Shown here: piece after piece, positions 12,203 to 21,128 of the stretch
How the letters are laid out: each line of letters opens with the position of its first letter
Numbering within the stretch: the stretch's first letter is position 1
From: Mesostigma viride
Taxonomy: Eukaryota; Streptophyta; Mesostigmatophyceae; Mesostigmatales; Mesostigmataceae
Direction of reading: 5' to 3'
Assembly: GCA_009746045.1 (NCBI GenBank)
Contig: RPFO01001775.1
Span: 50,001 to 94,539 of the forward strand
DNA length: 44,539 nt
Made by a program: the position numbers and the translations under genes
Notes under the pieces: generated by a model
Seen by the model: the letters and a program-made list of their open reading frames with translations, nothing else
What the model was told of the DNA's origin: nothing
Database searches by the model: none

Positions 12203-15200
12203 TAGTAGTAGCAGCAACAGCAACAGCAACCGCGACGATGGCAACATGTTCGCCAGCAGTGATGGCAGCGGTGTCGTTCCGGTGGGTGACGACGGGCAGC
12301 TGCAACCCGCGGGCTTCCTCACGCCCGCCACCTGCATGGGGTTGCGACTCGCCAGGCACCTGCAGGACCGCGGGGTGCTGACCTTTGACCTGCGGATGGT
12401 GGACACCCGTGAGGGGGCTGAGTGGGGAGGAGTGGGGGGCAGAGGGTGGGGTAGAGGTGGAGACTCGAGTCCTTTTCTTGGGTTCCCACCTCCTCCAAAC
12501 CAACCCCCTGTCACCGTTCAAAAGAGGAAGGGGGATGTGTCGGCTCACGTAGCCCTGTCCCAGGGAGGGGGGCGAGGGGTACAGGCATGGGCGCAGCGGC
12601 CATGTTTGGACTTGCCAAGGCCTCGGTCAGTCGGCCTTTGGCGGGCGACCGTGGTGTTTCGTGCGGCATCACGGTTACGGTCGCCGCCACGGGCGCGAGG
12701 GGCGCGAGGGGTACAGGCATCAGCAGTGCGTCCACGGTCGGAATGGGCATGGTGCCGTGGCTTGTTGTGTGGTGGACGCTATACTACGGCAGCTCTGCCC
12801 GCGCCGTCAGCTAGACGGCATCGCGCCCTCTGGGCGCCGCTGGGTGCTGGCGCACGCAAGGCGGTGGCCGCGGTCGCAGTGGGCCCTGGTGCTGCCATGC
12901 CGTTGCGGATATTATTCTAGCGGACGTGTCATTTGGCAAGTACCTTTGCCAGGTTAAGGCCTAATGGATGATGAAGAACGCGTTTTTTTTTTTTTGTGGT
13001 TAACCTGAATAGCATTCAAATGGCCCCACGTCGCTGGATATTGACACTGGTTAATGGGGCCATGTAGTGGCGGGAGGTCCAGCTGCTTTGTTTGGATTAA
13101 CCAGTTGGACAAGATTGGATTAAAGAGACTGGACCCCCTTAGCAGTTGGCATGATAATTGCGTGGTGGTGTCGATGAGACCTTCGATGACTCAGCCAGAC
13201 GGGTCATTCTTTACATTATGGTCTCCATGTTGAGACTTGACATTTTTCACGTATAAGTATGGGACTATACTGTCCTAAGATTGGCGTGGCCCTCTATCCA
13301 GACTTTTTGAGATTTTGAACGAGGTTGGGGTGCGCCCAGTCAAATGTCACCCACTTGCGTCACCCAGGGCGATGTACATAGGTATATGCCCATGTAAACC
13401 TGCTATAAAAGTTACACCAATCCTATCCTTTAAGAAAGACGGTACATATCCTCTGTCAGTGGTAGCCATGTCCCATCTGTTTCATAATCTGGTGTGCCTA
13501 TTAACAGATACCTTGTAACAAAATCGAGCTTTCCTGGAAAGCTTTTTTGTTCAACAATCAACTGAAACTTTTTGACTCATGGCATGTTTTTTTTTTCTGT
13601 AGGATACACGTGGCACGCAGACCCCCCCTGACGCAGCGACAGGCGGTAGTTATCAACTAGACAACCACCAGCGCAGGCAAGAAGGTTATATTGTTCTTAG
13701 ATTTCGGAGGCAAAGCACACCTATTGCAGCGTAATATTGCAGCCTCAGTTAATGTCGCGCCGTGGAGCGTTAACTGCTTCAATCCTTGGATGTGATGATA
13801 AATTAGAGGGAGCAGGAGCGTGTGGATAGCATTGACAGGAAAAGTGCCAGAATGCAGCTTGATGCAATTGAACATAATCTCGATGGCGATCTGGACTGTT
13901 GGAGGAAGAACAACATTGGATCCAGACCATGGTCATAGAAGTAGCTGTGGGTACCCTGGCCGCAGCTGTGGGTACCCTGGCCGCAGCTACTTTTGAAGTC
14001 TTTTTGGTATCCACTGTCTGTCAACTGACTGTCACGTAATGGTATCTACTTCTATGTCTTTTTTGGTATCTGACTATCTGCTATAATTTAACTGGCTATC
14101 GTGTAGTGGTATCTAGTAATCATGTTCACTGTTGGGAATGTAACTTGCTGATTATTCGGAGAGTGTGAAGCGCAGCGTCTACTAAACGTGCTGACACAGA
14201 ACTTGGTTGTTGATCACTTCCATTTTGTTTTCCATTTTGTTTGTCTAAGGGGGACAGGGGTGTAATGTGACCTCTTAGCTATTATCACTTGGCACTTTGA
14301 GGGAATCAGCTCAGTTCACTGAGATTGCAGTCATCCCTGGACAACGTGTATCGATCAATCTGGTAGATTGAAATGACCTACATTTAGGCTTGAAGAATTA
14401 ACCCCTAGTGTGAAACTGCCTAAGTTGGCAAGAACCACTTTGATTTACATTGTGGCACCCCTGGGCCTGTCTTCTACACATCTCATCTGAGGCGCAGTTC
14501 TTCATCTGAGTCGCATCCAGTGCCACGAGTAGACGCTCTACCAAGTTGAAGCGTACCAAAGTCAGCTGTTTACCAGTTAGACAAACTTGGTGCAGTCAGC
14601 TGTGGAAATGGCACTCGTGCGTTCCTAACACATTCGTGTAGCCAATTTTGTGAAGGACAGCAAGAGCAGCGGGGATGGGAGAGTGGCGAGGTGGCCCATG
14701 CCCGATCTAACTTAAGGGAAAGAGATGAAGCTTACACCACTATATCATATTTCTTCTGTTAGCTTCCTATATTTGCGCTGATATTAGCTAGATTTTTAAT
14801 TAAAAATAACAACCGAAATCTGTTGTGAAACAAGAAAAGCAAATAAGCATTACAAAAAAAAAAAAGCATTTTAAATACATTTTTCTATTTAGATTAACGG
14901 GAGGTGGGCTTATTTTCAGGAAATAGCTGGAAAATAAAAATACCAGTGTTTGGTCACTCCATTTTCATACACTTGCCCACCAACCTGAACGAGGTGGTAT
15001 TCCTGGTATACTACATAGGCAGGCTGGCTGGATAGTTACGGCGTAGATCCCAGCAGTTCCTGTCGAACCTATGCTGGCGGCTTCATTGATGTACTACAGC
15101 GTCATCGATATGTGCGTTATCAAAGTATTTCAACAGGGCCAGGGGGGAAGGTCACATTTGACAATACTTGAAAATGTTTCCACTGCCTTTCCAGGGTGAC

Positions 15201-17308
15201 GCGCCATGGTCTTTAAGGAGCAGACTTAATAAACGATCCGGAAATGTTCTATGGAATTGATCTGGGGGTATTGCGATGTTTGTGTTTGCCGCAGGGAGGA
15301 TTGACGAACGACCTGAAGCGAGCGTGCTGCTTCTCACCGCCAGGGTGCGTGGACTGCATATCATCACAATGCACTCCATGAATGGCCGTTCTTTTGGCTG
15401 AAATCTATTGTCATTCATTCTAATGTGGCGTACTTGTGTCATATTATCCAATCCAATATGGAACCTGTTTTGTTTTATCTTTATTTGTTCCTAGTTACCT
15501 TTCGCATCGAGCACTTTCACACCGGTACTTGGCATCATTTCTAGCTAGTCCCAAAGACCAAACCTTCACTCGCTTTTCAAGTGTGTTGTACTGCCCCTAG
15601 AACATTGGAAGCCGGCATTTTTCCAGAGTTACCCGTATCGAGCCCCAAATAGGGTTCGCCCGAATAGGGGTTCCCAAATAAGGGTTGCCTGGCAAAGCGG
15701 TACAAGGAGGCAGCCACATACGCTAGTCACAGGGAAAGGAACGCGAGGCCACCCGCCTGCTGCAATTAGAGTGGGGGGGTTTATGCCTTGCGAATCAGTA
15801 GCCGCAGCGTTAGCCTGTATATGCCTAGCCCACTTTGTCGATCCTCCAGTTTGGTCAAGCTTGGTTGCCTGGTTTGTTTAATCCCACGCATGCTCTTCCT
15901 GTCCAGTACCAACAGCTAGAGTGCACCCTATCTGCCCCATCCTTGGGTCCATCGGGGAGCATCATATGACCTCGCCTTCTCATACATTCCTGTCAGACTA
16001 AGACGAAAGACATTCCTGTCAGAGGAAGACAATCTTATTCAGAGTGAAACAAATTCCCTGGATTCTCGGCTTGTAAGACCTCGTGTGGGCCCCTAAGAGT
16101 AAAATACCCGGCCTAGAGCCTTACCTCTTCTCTCACACGGCGACATAGCCAATATCTGGGTACTACTGGACCTTGCCTGTTACATGTGCCCATCTCGCTA
16201 CCTGCCAGGTGCTTTGGCTCCCCGTCCCCTGGCCCTGCGCTCAACTGCACCCAGTACTCTGCGGTGGACGATGTGCGCTGCTGGAACTGCGACCAGTGCC
16301 GGTTCGTGCCGTCCTTGACTGTATAAAGGACTCCAGTGCCACGCAAGCTGTTCCCTCCTTGCCTTCTAGTAGTATGTTGTTGGCGCATCCGTCCGGTACT
16401 GTACCGCACGTATTTGATCCTAGTGTGCTCTCCTCGTCTCATCGTTTGCACTGCTACCTTTTTGCATGTTGTCGGCGTACATGTCTCTCTAACAATGGGC
16501 CCTGGTACCAGACCAACTTTGGATGCACCAAACTTTGGATGCACCAAACTAACACCAAACTAATAGGGGGCCATGTGAAAAAGGAACTGCAGGTTGGCCT
16601 AACGCTAAGCCCACCCTTGTGGCCTCTATACCTTGGTGCGTCCACTCATGTCACCCCGGGTTCAGACCCTAGCATTCAAATCCACCACCTTTTTCGCTTA
16701 TTTTGGTGGGTGCACCTCGTCATCGTGGGGTAGCTTGATGTTCATGGGTCGGGTGGCGCTGGGTCCTGCTCGCTCGTCCCATCTCCGCTTGTGCAGCAGC
16801 TGTCACGTCTCTGCTGGGGGAGGCAACCTGACGCCGTTGTGCAGCAGCTGCTGTTTCGTAACGTTTTGTTACCTATGGGCTCCTATTGCACATAATCGAT
16901 GCATCAATCCGCCGTGCTTGTGCTTTGGGCTGTCCATAAACGCTCTCATTGATGAACTTGCGCGGTTTCTGCGGTGGGGGCCGTGAGTAGATTCCCATTG
17001 CAGTCATTTTCTGTGAACGGTTCTCTTTTTCCCTCTTTCGTGCATGTCCTTATCTGTGCTGGCCTGCATCTTTGTCGGTGCATCACCTTGCATACCTGCT
17101 GTGGGTCCCATGGGCGTGGTCTGGCGCCATCCCAGTCACGACTTAGGGCATCCTGTGTTGTGTACTGCTGCTCATCAGCTGGCCGTTGGCCTGGCCCTCC
17201 CTGTTGTCGTTGCCTTTGCGGCCTCCTAGCTCCTGGAGTGCGTCCGCTTCTATTACCTTTTTTCGTATGAACATGCACACGCCCGCGCACACACATCCAC
17301 ACGCACAC

Positions 17309-17375
<67 letters not shown>

Positions 17376-19115
17376 CGCTTGCGGCGCGTCCAGCATCCTG
17401 CGTACGGTCAGCACTTCTTAATTACTCTTCTTCCTTGCCCCCACATACGTGCTCTGCCACAACAATCACCGCGCACATAGACACCACCAGCGGCGCGTCC
17501 TGTCCATAAAATCTGCTTGGTTGCCAGCACTCATCGACTCAGCGTTCCTGCCCCCTTGTTGAACTACCACAACACACGCTGGTTGTCTCACCGATACACA
17601 CACACACGCTCATCAACAGCGGCTCGTTCATGTCCATCATCCGTGACGAGTGGGACACGGTCGCCATCGTCACCATCGTCGCCGTGGGGCTCATGGTGGG
17701 TTTAACAGGGAGGGGGCGCGGGGGGGGCGGGGGGCCCCCCGGGGGGGGGGGGGGGGGGGGGAGATCCTAAAGGGGTTATGTCGCAGTGGGGCTCATTTTG
17801 GGTTCAATAGGGAGGTCACAAGGGGGGGTTCTCATGAGGAACTGTCGCCATGGGGCCGATGGTGGTTTGGGGGGGGGAAGGAGAGGGGTGGAAGACGGGG
17901 AGCCGGATGGGGGGGGAAGGGGGGGGGGGGGGGGGGGGACGCCTGGAGGGCCTTGAAGGGCCTTGAAGCGCCTTGAAGGTTTACGTTGCCGTGAGGCTTA
18001 TGAGGAGTTGATTTTTTTTCCCTTCTTTTTTTTGGGGGGGGGTCTAGAGGGTATGTTGCCATTAAGTAATTAATTAGGAACATAACTCCGTTGGGAGTAA
18101 ATGTAGCACATATCCCACAGAAGGGGCATATGGCTTTTAATACATTCTAAGCTACTTCCTGCAAGGGTGGGAATGTAAACGACACTTGTTCGAGGTGCAC
18201 CAGGGCACCTGCACCCCCAGAGTCTCAAGCAACACCCAACTAAGGGGAGCCTGTCATGGGGGGGGAAGATCAGCGTGGCTATGCAAAAGCTAAGGCATGG
18301 CGTCTCAGCAGAGAGTACCTCTCTGCGTAGTCACAGCATAACTAAATAATAAAGCTAGGCAGCATCATCATAAGCAGCATCATATGTTGCCATGGTCGAC
18401 TAAAAGAGGGAAATCCAGAGAGGGAAATCCAGGGAGGGAAATCCACGGATTTTGTGGCTGTGGGTTTGCTGATGGGTTGATTGATTCTTCTGGGTTTATT
18501 GAGTAATGCGGGGGGGTTTCCAGGGAAAAGTTATGGTGGCGGGCTTCCATGCTCATGCTGTTTGTTTTGGGGGAAAGTGACATGGCATCCACTAAGGGGC
18601 TTGAAAGTTGCTCTGTCTGGACAAAGTAGCTCAAACAGATAGTTGTTCTTATTTGGGTTGCAGTGGGAGAGATGCTCAGGTGGGCCAAAAAGGGGGTAGC
18701 GTCTGATACATAAGCGGGTTTGGGGTCCCTGTTGTGACGTGGCATGTCGCTAGGTAAGGCGCCGCCATCTTCCTGATTGCGGGCAGTGCAGCTGCTGACC
18801 GTTGGTACTGGGTAATGCTAAATTGATAGCATTAAGCATAGTTATAACTACATATGCCCCTAATGTGGCTTCCTTGTTTGTGGGCACTGCAGCTGCTTAC
18901 CCTCATGTCCTTAGTATTTTTGTATTCGATATGGCCATCTTCTGCATCGCTATAGTGGGTGGTGCAGGTTCTTACCATCATCTACTAAGTAACTCTGTTA
19001 TTTGATATGGCCATCTTCTGCTTTGCTATCGTGGGTGGTGCAGGTTCTGACCATCATGGCAGCTTGCTTCCTGCGCATGGGGCGCTCTAACGAGGTCAGC
19101 TATTCCAAGGCCTGA
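32..19115 (+). CDS. Tetraspanin family membrane protein, split gene, 5' end outside window
   Basis: Ten exons join in phase: 32-61, 480-534, 1759-1814, 2239-2286, 3830-3878, 5157-5231, 15295-15344, 16208-16300, 17620-17695 and 19044-19115 (TGA at 19113). The ~200 visible residues follow the tetraspanin plan. TM2 contains SLIGYVTAI and TM3 YIILMIVFILIALAF. The plant-type stretch YRIGDYSTWLQ comes next. The large extracellular loop has DISKCL, a CC pair (RACCFSPP) and the late cysteines CWNCDQC. TM4 begins after DEWDTVAIV, and a short cytosolic tail ends SYSKA. Plant tetraspanins are ~270 residues, so TM1 and the small loop should lie upstream. Tetraspanins organise plasma-membrane microdomains and bind partner proteins; they are not enzymes. 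The usual plant GCC motif reads ACC here. The gene spans more than 19 kb and its 5232-15294 intron holds another gene. All donors are GT and acceptors AG. The model rests on phase and family pattern, not transcripts. Confidence 0.87.
344..378 (+). repeat. Decayed copy of the exon 480-534 acceptor and start
   Basis: The stretch from 331 (GGCCACTGCAG, then GTCCCTCATCGACTAC from 344) closely copies the true acceptor and exon start at 469-495, but diverges after about 20 coding bases and has no matching donor. It reads as a partial exon duplication. Confidence 0.55.
480..534 (+). CDS. Tetraspanin exon (TM2)
   Basis: Acceptor CCGCAG, donor ATC|GTATCC. It encodes SLIGYVTAIRQTRFLIAI, matching the end of TM2 and the short loop before TM3. 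It starts needing one base and ends in phase 0, as its neighbours require. Confidence 0.8.
523..873 (+). repeat. Degenerate copies of the exon 480-534 donor region
   Basis: The end of the exon plus its donor (TCATCGCGATCGTATCCTTG, 523-542) recurs with changes at about 602-627, 676-700, 768-785 and 848-873, spaced 70-90 bp apart. The copies lie in the following intron and have lost a good GT donor. Confidence 0.6.
1759..1814 (+). CDS. Tetraspanin exon (TM3)
   Basis: Acceptor CGCCAG, donor AT|GTGAGT. It encodes YIILMIVFILIALAFAVF, a full hydrophobic helix. The two leftover bases AT pair with G of the next exon to give Met. Confidence 0.85.
2183..2206. repeat. (AT)n microsatellite
   Basis: About twelve TA/AT units inside a tetraspanin intron, 30 bp upstream of the exon at 2239. 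Confidence 0.9.
2239..2286 (+). CDS. Tetraspanin exon (start of large extracellular loop)
   Basis: Acceptor CCACAG, donor GG|GTACGT. It encodes FIITNPDGAQKIEGT, equivalent to the FxVTN..G segment just outside TM3 in plant tetraspanins. Confidence 0.85.
2892..3011. repeat. 15-bp tandem repeat
   Basis: About seven copies of ATTGATACTTCATTT. The first four are near-identical and the last three degenerate. It lies in a tetraspanin intron. Confidence 0.9.
3716..3731. repeat. (TTAA)n tract in a tetraspanin intron
   Basis: A short AATT/TTAA run next to TAGTTACGTA, which also occurs about 50 bp upstream (3677-3686). It is the same simple sequence found at retrotransposon junctions further right, here without an attached element. 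Confidence 0.6.
3830..3878 (+). CDS. Tetraspanin exon (YRIGDYSTWLQ motif)
   Basis: Acceptor TCGCAG, donor CAG|GTGCGA. It encodes FKQYRIGDYSTWLQDQ, the most diagnostic plant-tetraspanin stretch in the window (compare the family pattern YRLGDYSxWLQ). Confidence 0.9.
5157..5231 (+). CDS. Tetraspanin exon (extracellular loop, DISKCL)
   Basis: Acceptor GTCCAG, donor TCG|GTAAGC. It is 75 bp in phase 0 and encodes VNEDWADISKCLKSTVDC followed by a Pro/Ser tail, matching the W..I..CL...VC segment of plant tetraspanins. Confidence 0.88.
5703..8238. mobile_element. Foldback-type element, ~660-bp inverted arms
   Basis: The left arm (5703-6358) and right arm (7581-8238) are long imperfect inverted repeats: shared blocks run from GGCGCCTAATGGCCTCCA at the outer ends to AACTTGGTCCA near the inner ends, in opposite orientation. 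The 1.2-kb centre holds a 20/21-bp tandem array and ~560 bp of unique sequence. No transposase is visible, so it is non-autonomous. Long arms plus internal tandem repeats resemble foldback (FB-like) or MULE-derived elements. The flanks TGCCAGCAA and GGCCGGCAA could be a decayed 9-bp target duplication, but this is weak. It lies in the 5232-15294 intron of the tetraspanin gene. Confidence 0.8.
6372..7016. repeat. 20/21-bp minisatellite inside the foldback element
   Basis: About thirty degenerate units based on TATCCCACAACCAGGAAC plus a short linker. Units of 20 and 21 bp are mixed, so no frame is kept throughout. Both strands stay open over long stretches only because of the composition. Confidence 0.9.
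8410..8527. repeat. Palindromic miniature element (copy 1)
   Basis: The outer arms CATTACCGCGTTAAG and CTTAACGCCGTAATG are inverted. Inside lies GTTGCGACGCC facing GGCGATCGCAAC. No coding potential. It shares its core with the palindrome at 9786-9845. Confidence 0.7.
9000..9724. mobile_element. 725-bp non-autonomous TIR element
   Basis: Perfect 14-bp terminal inverted repeats, CAGGCTGGTTAGGC at 9000-9013 and its complement at 9711-9724, with a further shared TAGTGTCAG block inside each end. TAGA directly flanks both ends (8996-8999, 9725-9728), a possible 4-bp target duplication. No transposase ORF, so MITE-like. The superfamily is not assigned, because 4-bp TAGA duplications are not diagnostic. 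Confidence 0.72.
9786..9845. repeat. Palindromic miniature element (copy 2)
   Basis: A near-perfect hairpin: GTTACCGCGTTAAGTTGC with GACGCC, an 8-base centre, then GGCGTCGATCGCAACTTAAC. It has the same core as 8410-8527 and sits ~470 bp upstream of the oxidoreductase start codon. Confidence 0.75.
10317..12920 (+). CDS. Saccharopine dehydrogenase-like / trans-acting enoyl reductase-type oxidoreductase
   Basis: An uninterrupted reading frame of 867 codons from the ATG at 10317. Family features run in order: Rossmann loop GATGFTG (15-21), AGRDPSKL (43-50), STVGPFLVHG (99-108), DYVDTSGE (121-128), VHSCGFDSVPYDL (151-163), FGGFSGGT (191-198), a hydrophobic helix (GGFLLAAVL, ~402), GTGPPLDQLLAGYVEL (~444), GDPGYVVTSAIVSECAVYLA (~585) and LTPATCMGLRLA (~668). 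The GFDSxP pattern resembles the enoyl-reductase/SCCPDH group, not lysine-pathway saccharopine dehydrogenase; substrate unknown. Three Ser-rich inserts (about 300-390, 463-575, 605-660), partly encoded by AGC, ACC and AAC repeats, swell the usual ~400-430 residues. After ~residue 700 nothing resembles the family; the true end may be near 12415 or behind a splice donor there. It lies inside a tetraspanin intron on the same strand. Confidence 0.85.
12921..15294. other. Intron sequence without recognisable gene
   Basis: The rest of the long tetraspanin intron downstream of the oxidoreductase. It is AT-rich with short homopolymers and a 21-bp unit (AGCTGTGGGTACCCTGGCCGC) repeated twice at 13944-13985. 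I see no conserved coding pattern on either strand. Confidence 0.6.
15295..15344 (+). CDS. Tetraspanin exon (double-cysteine motif)
   Basis: Acceptor GCCGCAG, donor GG|GTGCGT. It encodes GGLTNDLKRACCFSPP, the CC-x-PP part of the loop. It starts in phase 0, matching the exon that ends at 5231, and ends with two bases, matching the next exon. Confidence 0.87.
16208..16300 (+). CDS. Tetraspanin exon (CWNCDQC cysteine cluster)
   Basis: Acceptor TGCCAG, putative donor CG|GTTCGT. It encodes a loop segment that includes NCTQYSAVDDVRCWNCDQC, equivalent to the CYNCDSC cluster before TM4 in plant tetraspanins. Confidence 0.88.
17311..17374. repeat. (CA)n microsatellite
   Basis: About 32 perfect CA units in the intron before the TM4 exon; smaller CA runs flank it at 17288-17310 and 17596-17607. 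Apparent cysteine/valine reading frames across it are artefacts. Confidence 0.95.
17620..17695 (+). CDS. Tetraspanin exon (entry to TM4)
   Basis: Acceptor CAACAG, donor ATG|GTGGGT. It encodes GSFMSIIRDEWDTVAIV and the first half of TM4, equivalent to the AGVLxxLRxxWR stretch of plant family members. It ends in phase 0. Confidence 0.87.
17703..17940 (+). repeat. G-run cluster downstream of the TM4 exon
   Basis: Contains uninterrupted G runs of 21 (17741-17761) and 20 (17919-17938) plus many shorter ones, starting just after the donor at 17696. Such runs can form G-quadruplexes and are error-prone in sequencing, so exact lengths are doubtful. Confidence 0.8.
18066..18380 (-). mobile_element. 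3' end of ORF1-only retroelement family (copy 1)
   Basis: Read on the minus strand, it ends in a stem-loop (18081-18103) followed by TAATTAATTA. It shares ~300 bp with the elements ending at 28815, 29886 and 34419, including CTCAGCAGAGAGT, GAAGGGGCATATGG-type and CTACTTCCTGCAAGGGTGGG blocks. No coding part is kept here. It sits in the last tetraspanin intron. Confidence 0.75.
18750..19043 (+). repeat. Decayed copies of the last-exon acceptor
   Basis: The true acceptor and exon start (GTGGTGCAG then GTTCTGACCATCATGG, 19035-19059) has three degenerate upstream copies ending in GCAGTGCAG, GCACTGCAG and GTGGTGCAG, each followed by a version of CTGCTGACC/GTTCTTACC. The nearest copy shares ~55 bp, including ATATGGCCATCTTCTGC. 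Confidence 0.6.
19044..19115 (+). CDS. Tetraspanin last exon (end of TM4, C-tail, stop)
   Basis: Acceptor GGTGCAG. It encodes VLTIMAACFLRMGRSNEV and SYSKA, then TGA at 19113-19115. The hydrophobic part completes TM4, and the basic turn LRMGRS is the cytosolic side. Confidence 0.85.
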   Translation, partial: VLTIMAACFLRMGRSNEVSYSKA

Positions 19116-20640
19116 GGCTGCTTGCACATATGACCGATGTGCATGTGTACATTAGTCAACTAAGGGTTCCAGAAATCACCTACATAGAATGGCACTTGGA
19201 CTGCTTGTCGCCACAGGGATATCAGCCAGGAGCCCTCGTGGCAAGAAAAACTCGGCCATTGTGACTACCTGTTGCTTAAAGTCCTATCGTCTCGCTCGGG
19301 TCCAGTGCTCAAGACAAGCTCTACAGTCATTAATTGAGACAAGTATTACTAGTGATGCTCGCATATGTGCGCCCTTGATGCTGCGTCGTGGCGATGCAAT
19401 GGGAAGGGCCGACGAGCAGTTGTTGCAGGCATTTTTCTACTACCAGCTGTTAAAGGCAGTATGCTTGCATGGATGGCGAGATCGCCAGGTTCTCCCTTCC
19501 AGTGCATGGCATGCATTGTAAAAGGCCTTCGACCTGCGCATGGGTGGTGATGTTGCAAGCATTCTTTTTTCTGCTTACCTCCGCTCAGCACCCTGCGTAG
19601 AGGCATCTATTGAGTGAGACAACCATTCCTGGATGCATGGCGTTTAAGGTCGTGTGAGGACTAGATAGAATAGATGTGAAGGGGTGGGTGTTTCTTGTAA
19701 CCGCCCTCCCATGCCGATCTTAGCAGGGCACATCGCATCGATTTCGACGCGTGAACTGTCTGCTGTTCCGAGCTGGACTCACAATTTTCTTGCAAAAAGG
19801 CTCGGCTGGCTGGCTGGGTTGCAAATGCAGGCTGATTCTGACATTGAGGCAGACGTTTTAGGCACAGCAGTTATATCCGAGAACAGAATGGATAGGAAGA
19901 AGTGAGTACTTGCGTGTCATGCGCATAGGCATGCCACGGAGTACTATGCTAATAGTACTAATAATATGCCGAGTAAGTACGTACTTACTTACTATGATAA
20001 TCTCATTAGGAAAATAAATTGATTCAATTTAATTGAACGCGTTCACTCCCAAGAATCACCAGTCTTTATTGGGACAATGAGTGGACTGGGCCATCATGAA
20101 TGAATGGCAAGGTGAAACCGAATAAGAAAACAATTCAGCACGTAGTGCATCAGCCCCCCAGCAACACAGAAATAAAGGGGGTGGGTGGGAGGGTGAAAGA
20201 AACTACCTAGACGACAAACTGTGTTTGGCTATATTCCCCTTTGGCCAAGCAGGACAGCCGTTGACATCCGTCATTCACTTTCCGTGTAACGTCAGACTTG
20301 CGTCACAAACTTACTATGAAATATACAAGCTTTGAACTATTCCTACTCCTACTTTCAAAGCTCACTAGGGCTTGCCACGTAAAGTGCTTTCGTCACAAAA
20401 TATGGCCACTGACAAGCGGCGACCGTCACGTCACTAGCATGTGTCGCCGGATTTTCAGCACTTTCGTACATGCCTAAGGACTAGTGGCGCGCAGCCTGAC
20501 CAAGGGCAGCCGGCCAACAATTTCCCATGTTGAATTTATATGTCCGGACGCCTGAAACCCGCGCGGCCGGCGGGACATAAAACTGGCGGCTGTCCCAGCC
20601 GCCTACGGCGGTCTCTCTCGTATCAAGTTATACTGAAATA
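19116..20640. other. Intergenic, no gene recognised
   Basis: Follows the tetraspanin stop. Short open frames exist on both strands but none has a family motif. TTCACTCCCAAGAATCAC (20043-20060) recurs as TTCACTCTCAAGAATCAC at 20667-20684, a ~30-bp direct repeat including the following TTTATT, about 625 bp apart. Confidence 0.5.
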
Positions 20641-20747
20641 TTTTCGAAGAAATATGATTACACCCGTTCACTCTCAAGAATCACGTGTTTATTCGAACAT
20701 CAGCTCCGCTTAATTCTACGCTGCAGTTGGTCCGGACCAGCTCCCAG

Positions 20748-21056
20748 CACCGCTGGCGGCGCTTATACGCAGTTTCTGCTTGACGTCTGCGACCGGCTTC
20801 AGCTGGCTGATGCCCCGCCTATCCCTGAATGGCAGCGCTTCCGGGTGATGCTCCACAAAAACAAAGGCTCTCCTGACGACCCCGCCAAAAACCGAGGAGT
20901 CTGCATCCAGAGCGCCGCGCTCAAGGCATTTATGTGCATGATCCGCAACCGCCTTCGTTCTGCTCTCAGACAGTACGACGTCACCTGGGGGAAAGCCAAC
21001 TGGGGTTCTCGTATGGTCGCAGCACTGTCATGGCCATCGATCTTGTCGTAATATTT
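20748..21056 (+). pseudogene. Non-LTR retrotransposon reverse transcriptase fragment
   Basis: The frame reads YTQFLLDVCDRL, then MLHKNKGSPDDPAKNRGVCI and SAALKAFMCMIRNRLRSAL. This aligns with the RT segment at 34090-34210 (MLYKNKGSPADPGNYRGVCI, LLMRLILNRLRTAL) but is clearly diverged, so it is an older copy or another subfamily. It covers the N-terminal RT motifs only, and ends before motif A. Confidence 0.8.
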
Positions 21057-21128
21057 GAGCTCGATCATTCGTGGACGCATTATTAGTAGGATTTTTTACC
21101 CGGGGTCCAGCCTTACCGCCCTACGAGC

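Noticed and set aside
11552-12548. Large antisense frames (up to 320 codons) opposite the oxidoreductase
   Set aside because: They mirror the GC-rich and triplet-repeat coding strand, carry no family motif, and are explained by composition.
12416-12920. The last ~167 codons of the oxidoreductase frame as a real C-terminal domain
   Set aside because: No family similarity, low-complexity G-rich composition and an internal repeat (GCGAGGGGTACAGGCAT twice); kept within the frame coordinates but not interpreted.
16946-17373. Cys/Val-repeat frames
   Set aside because: Products of the (CA)n microsatellite.
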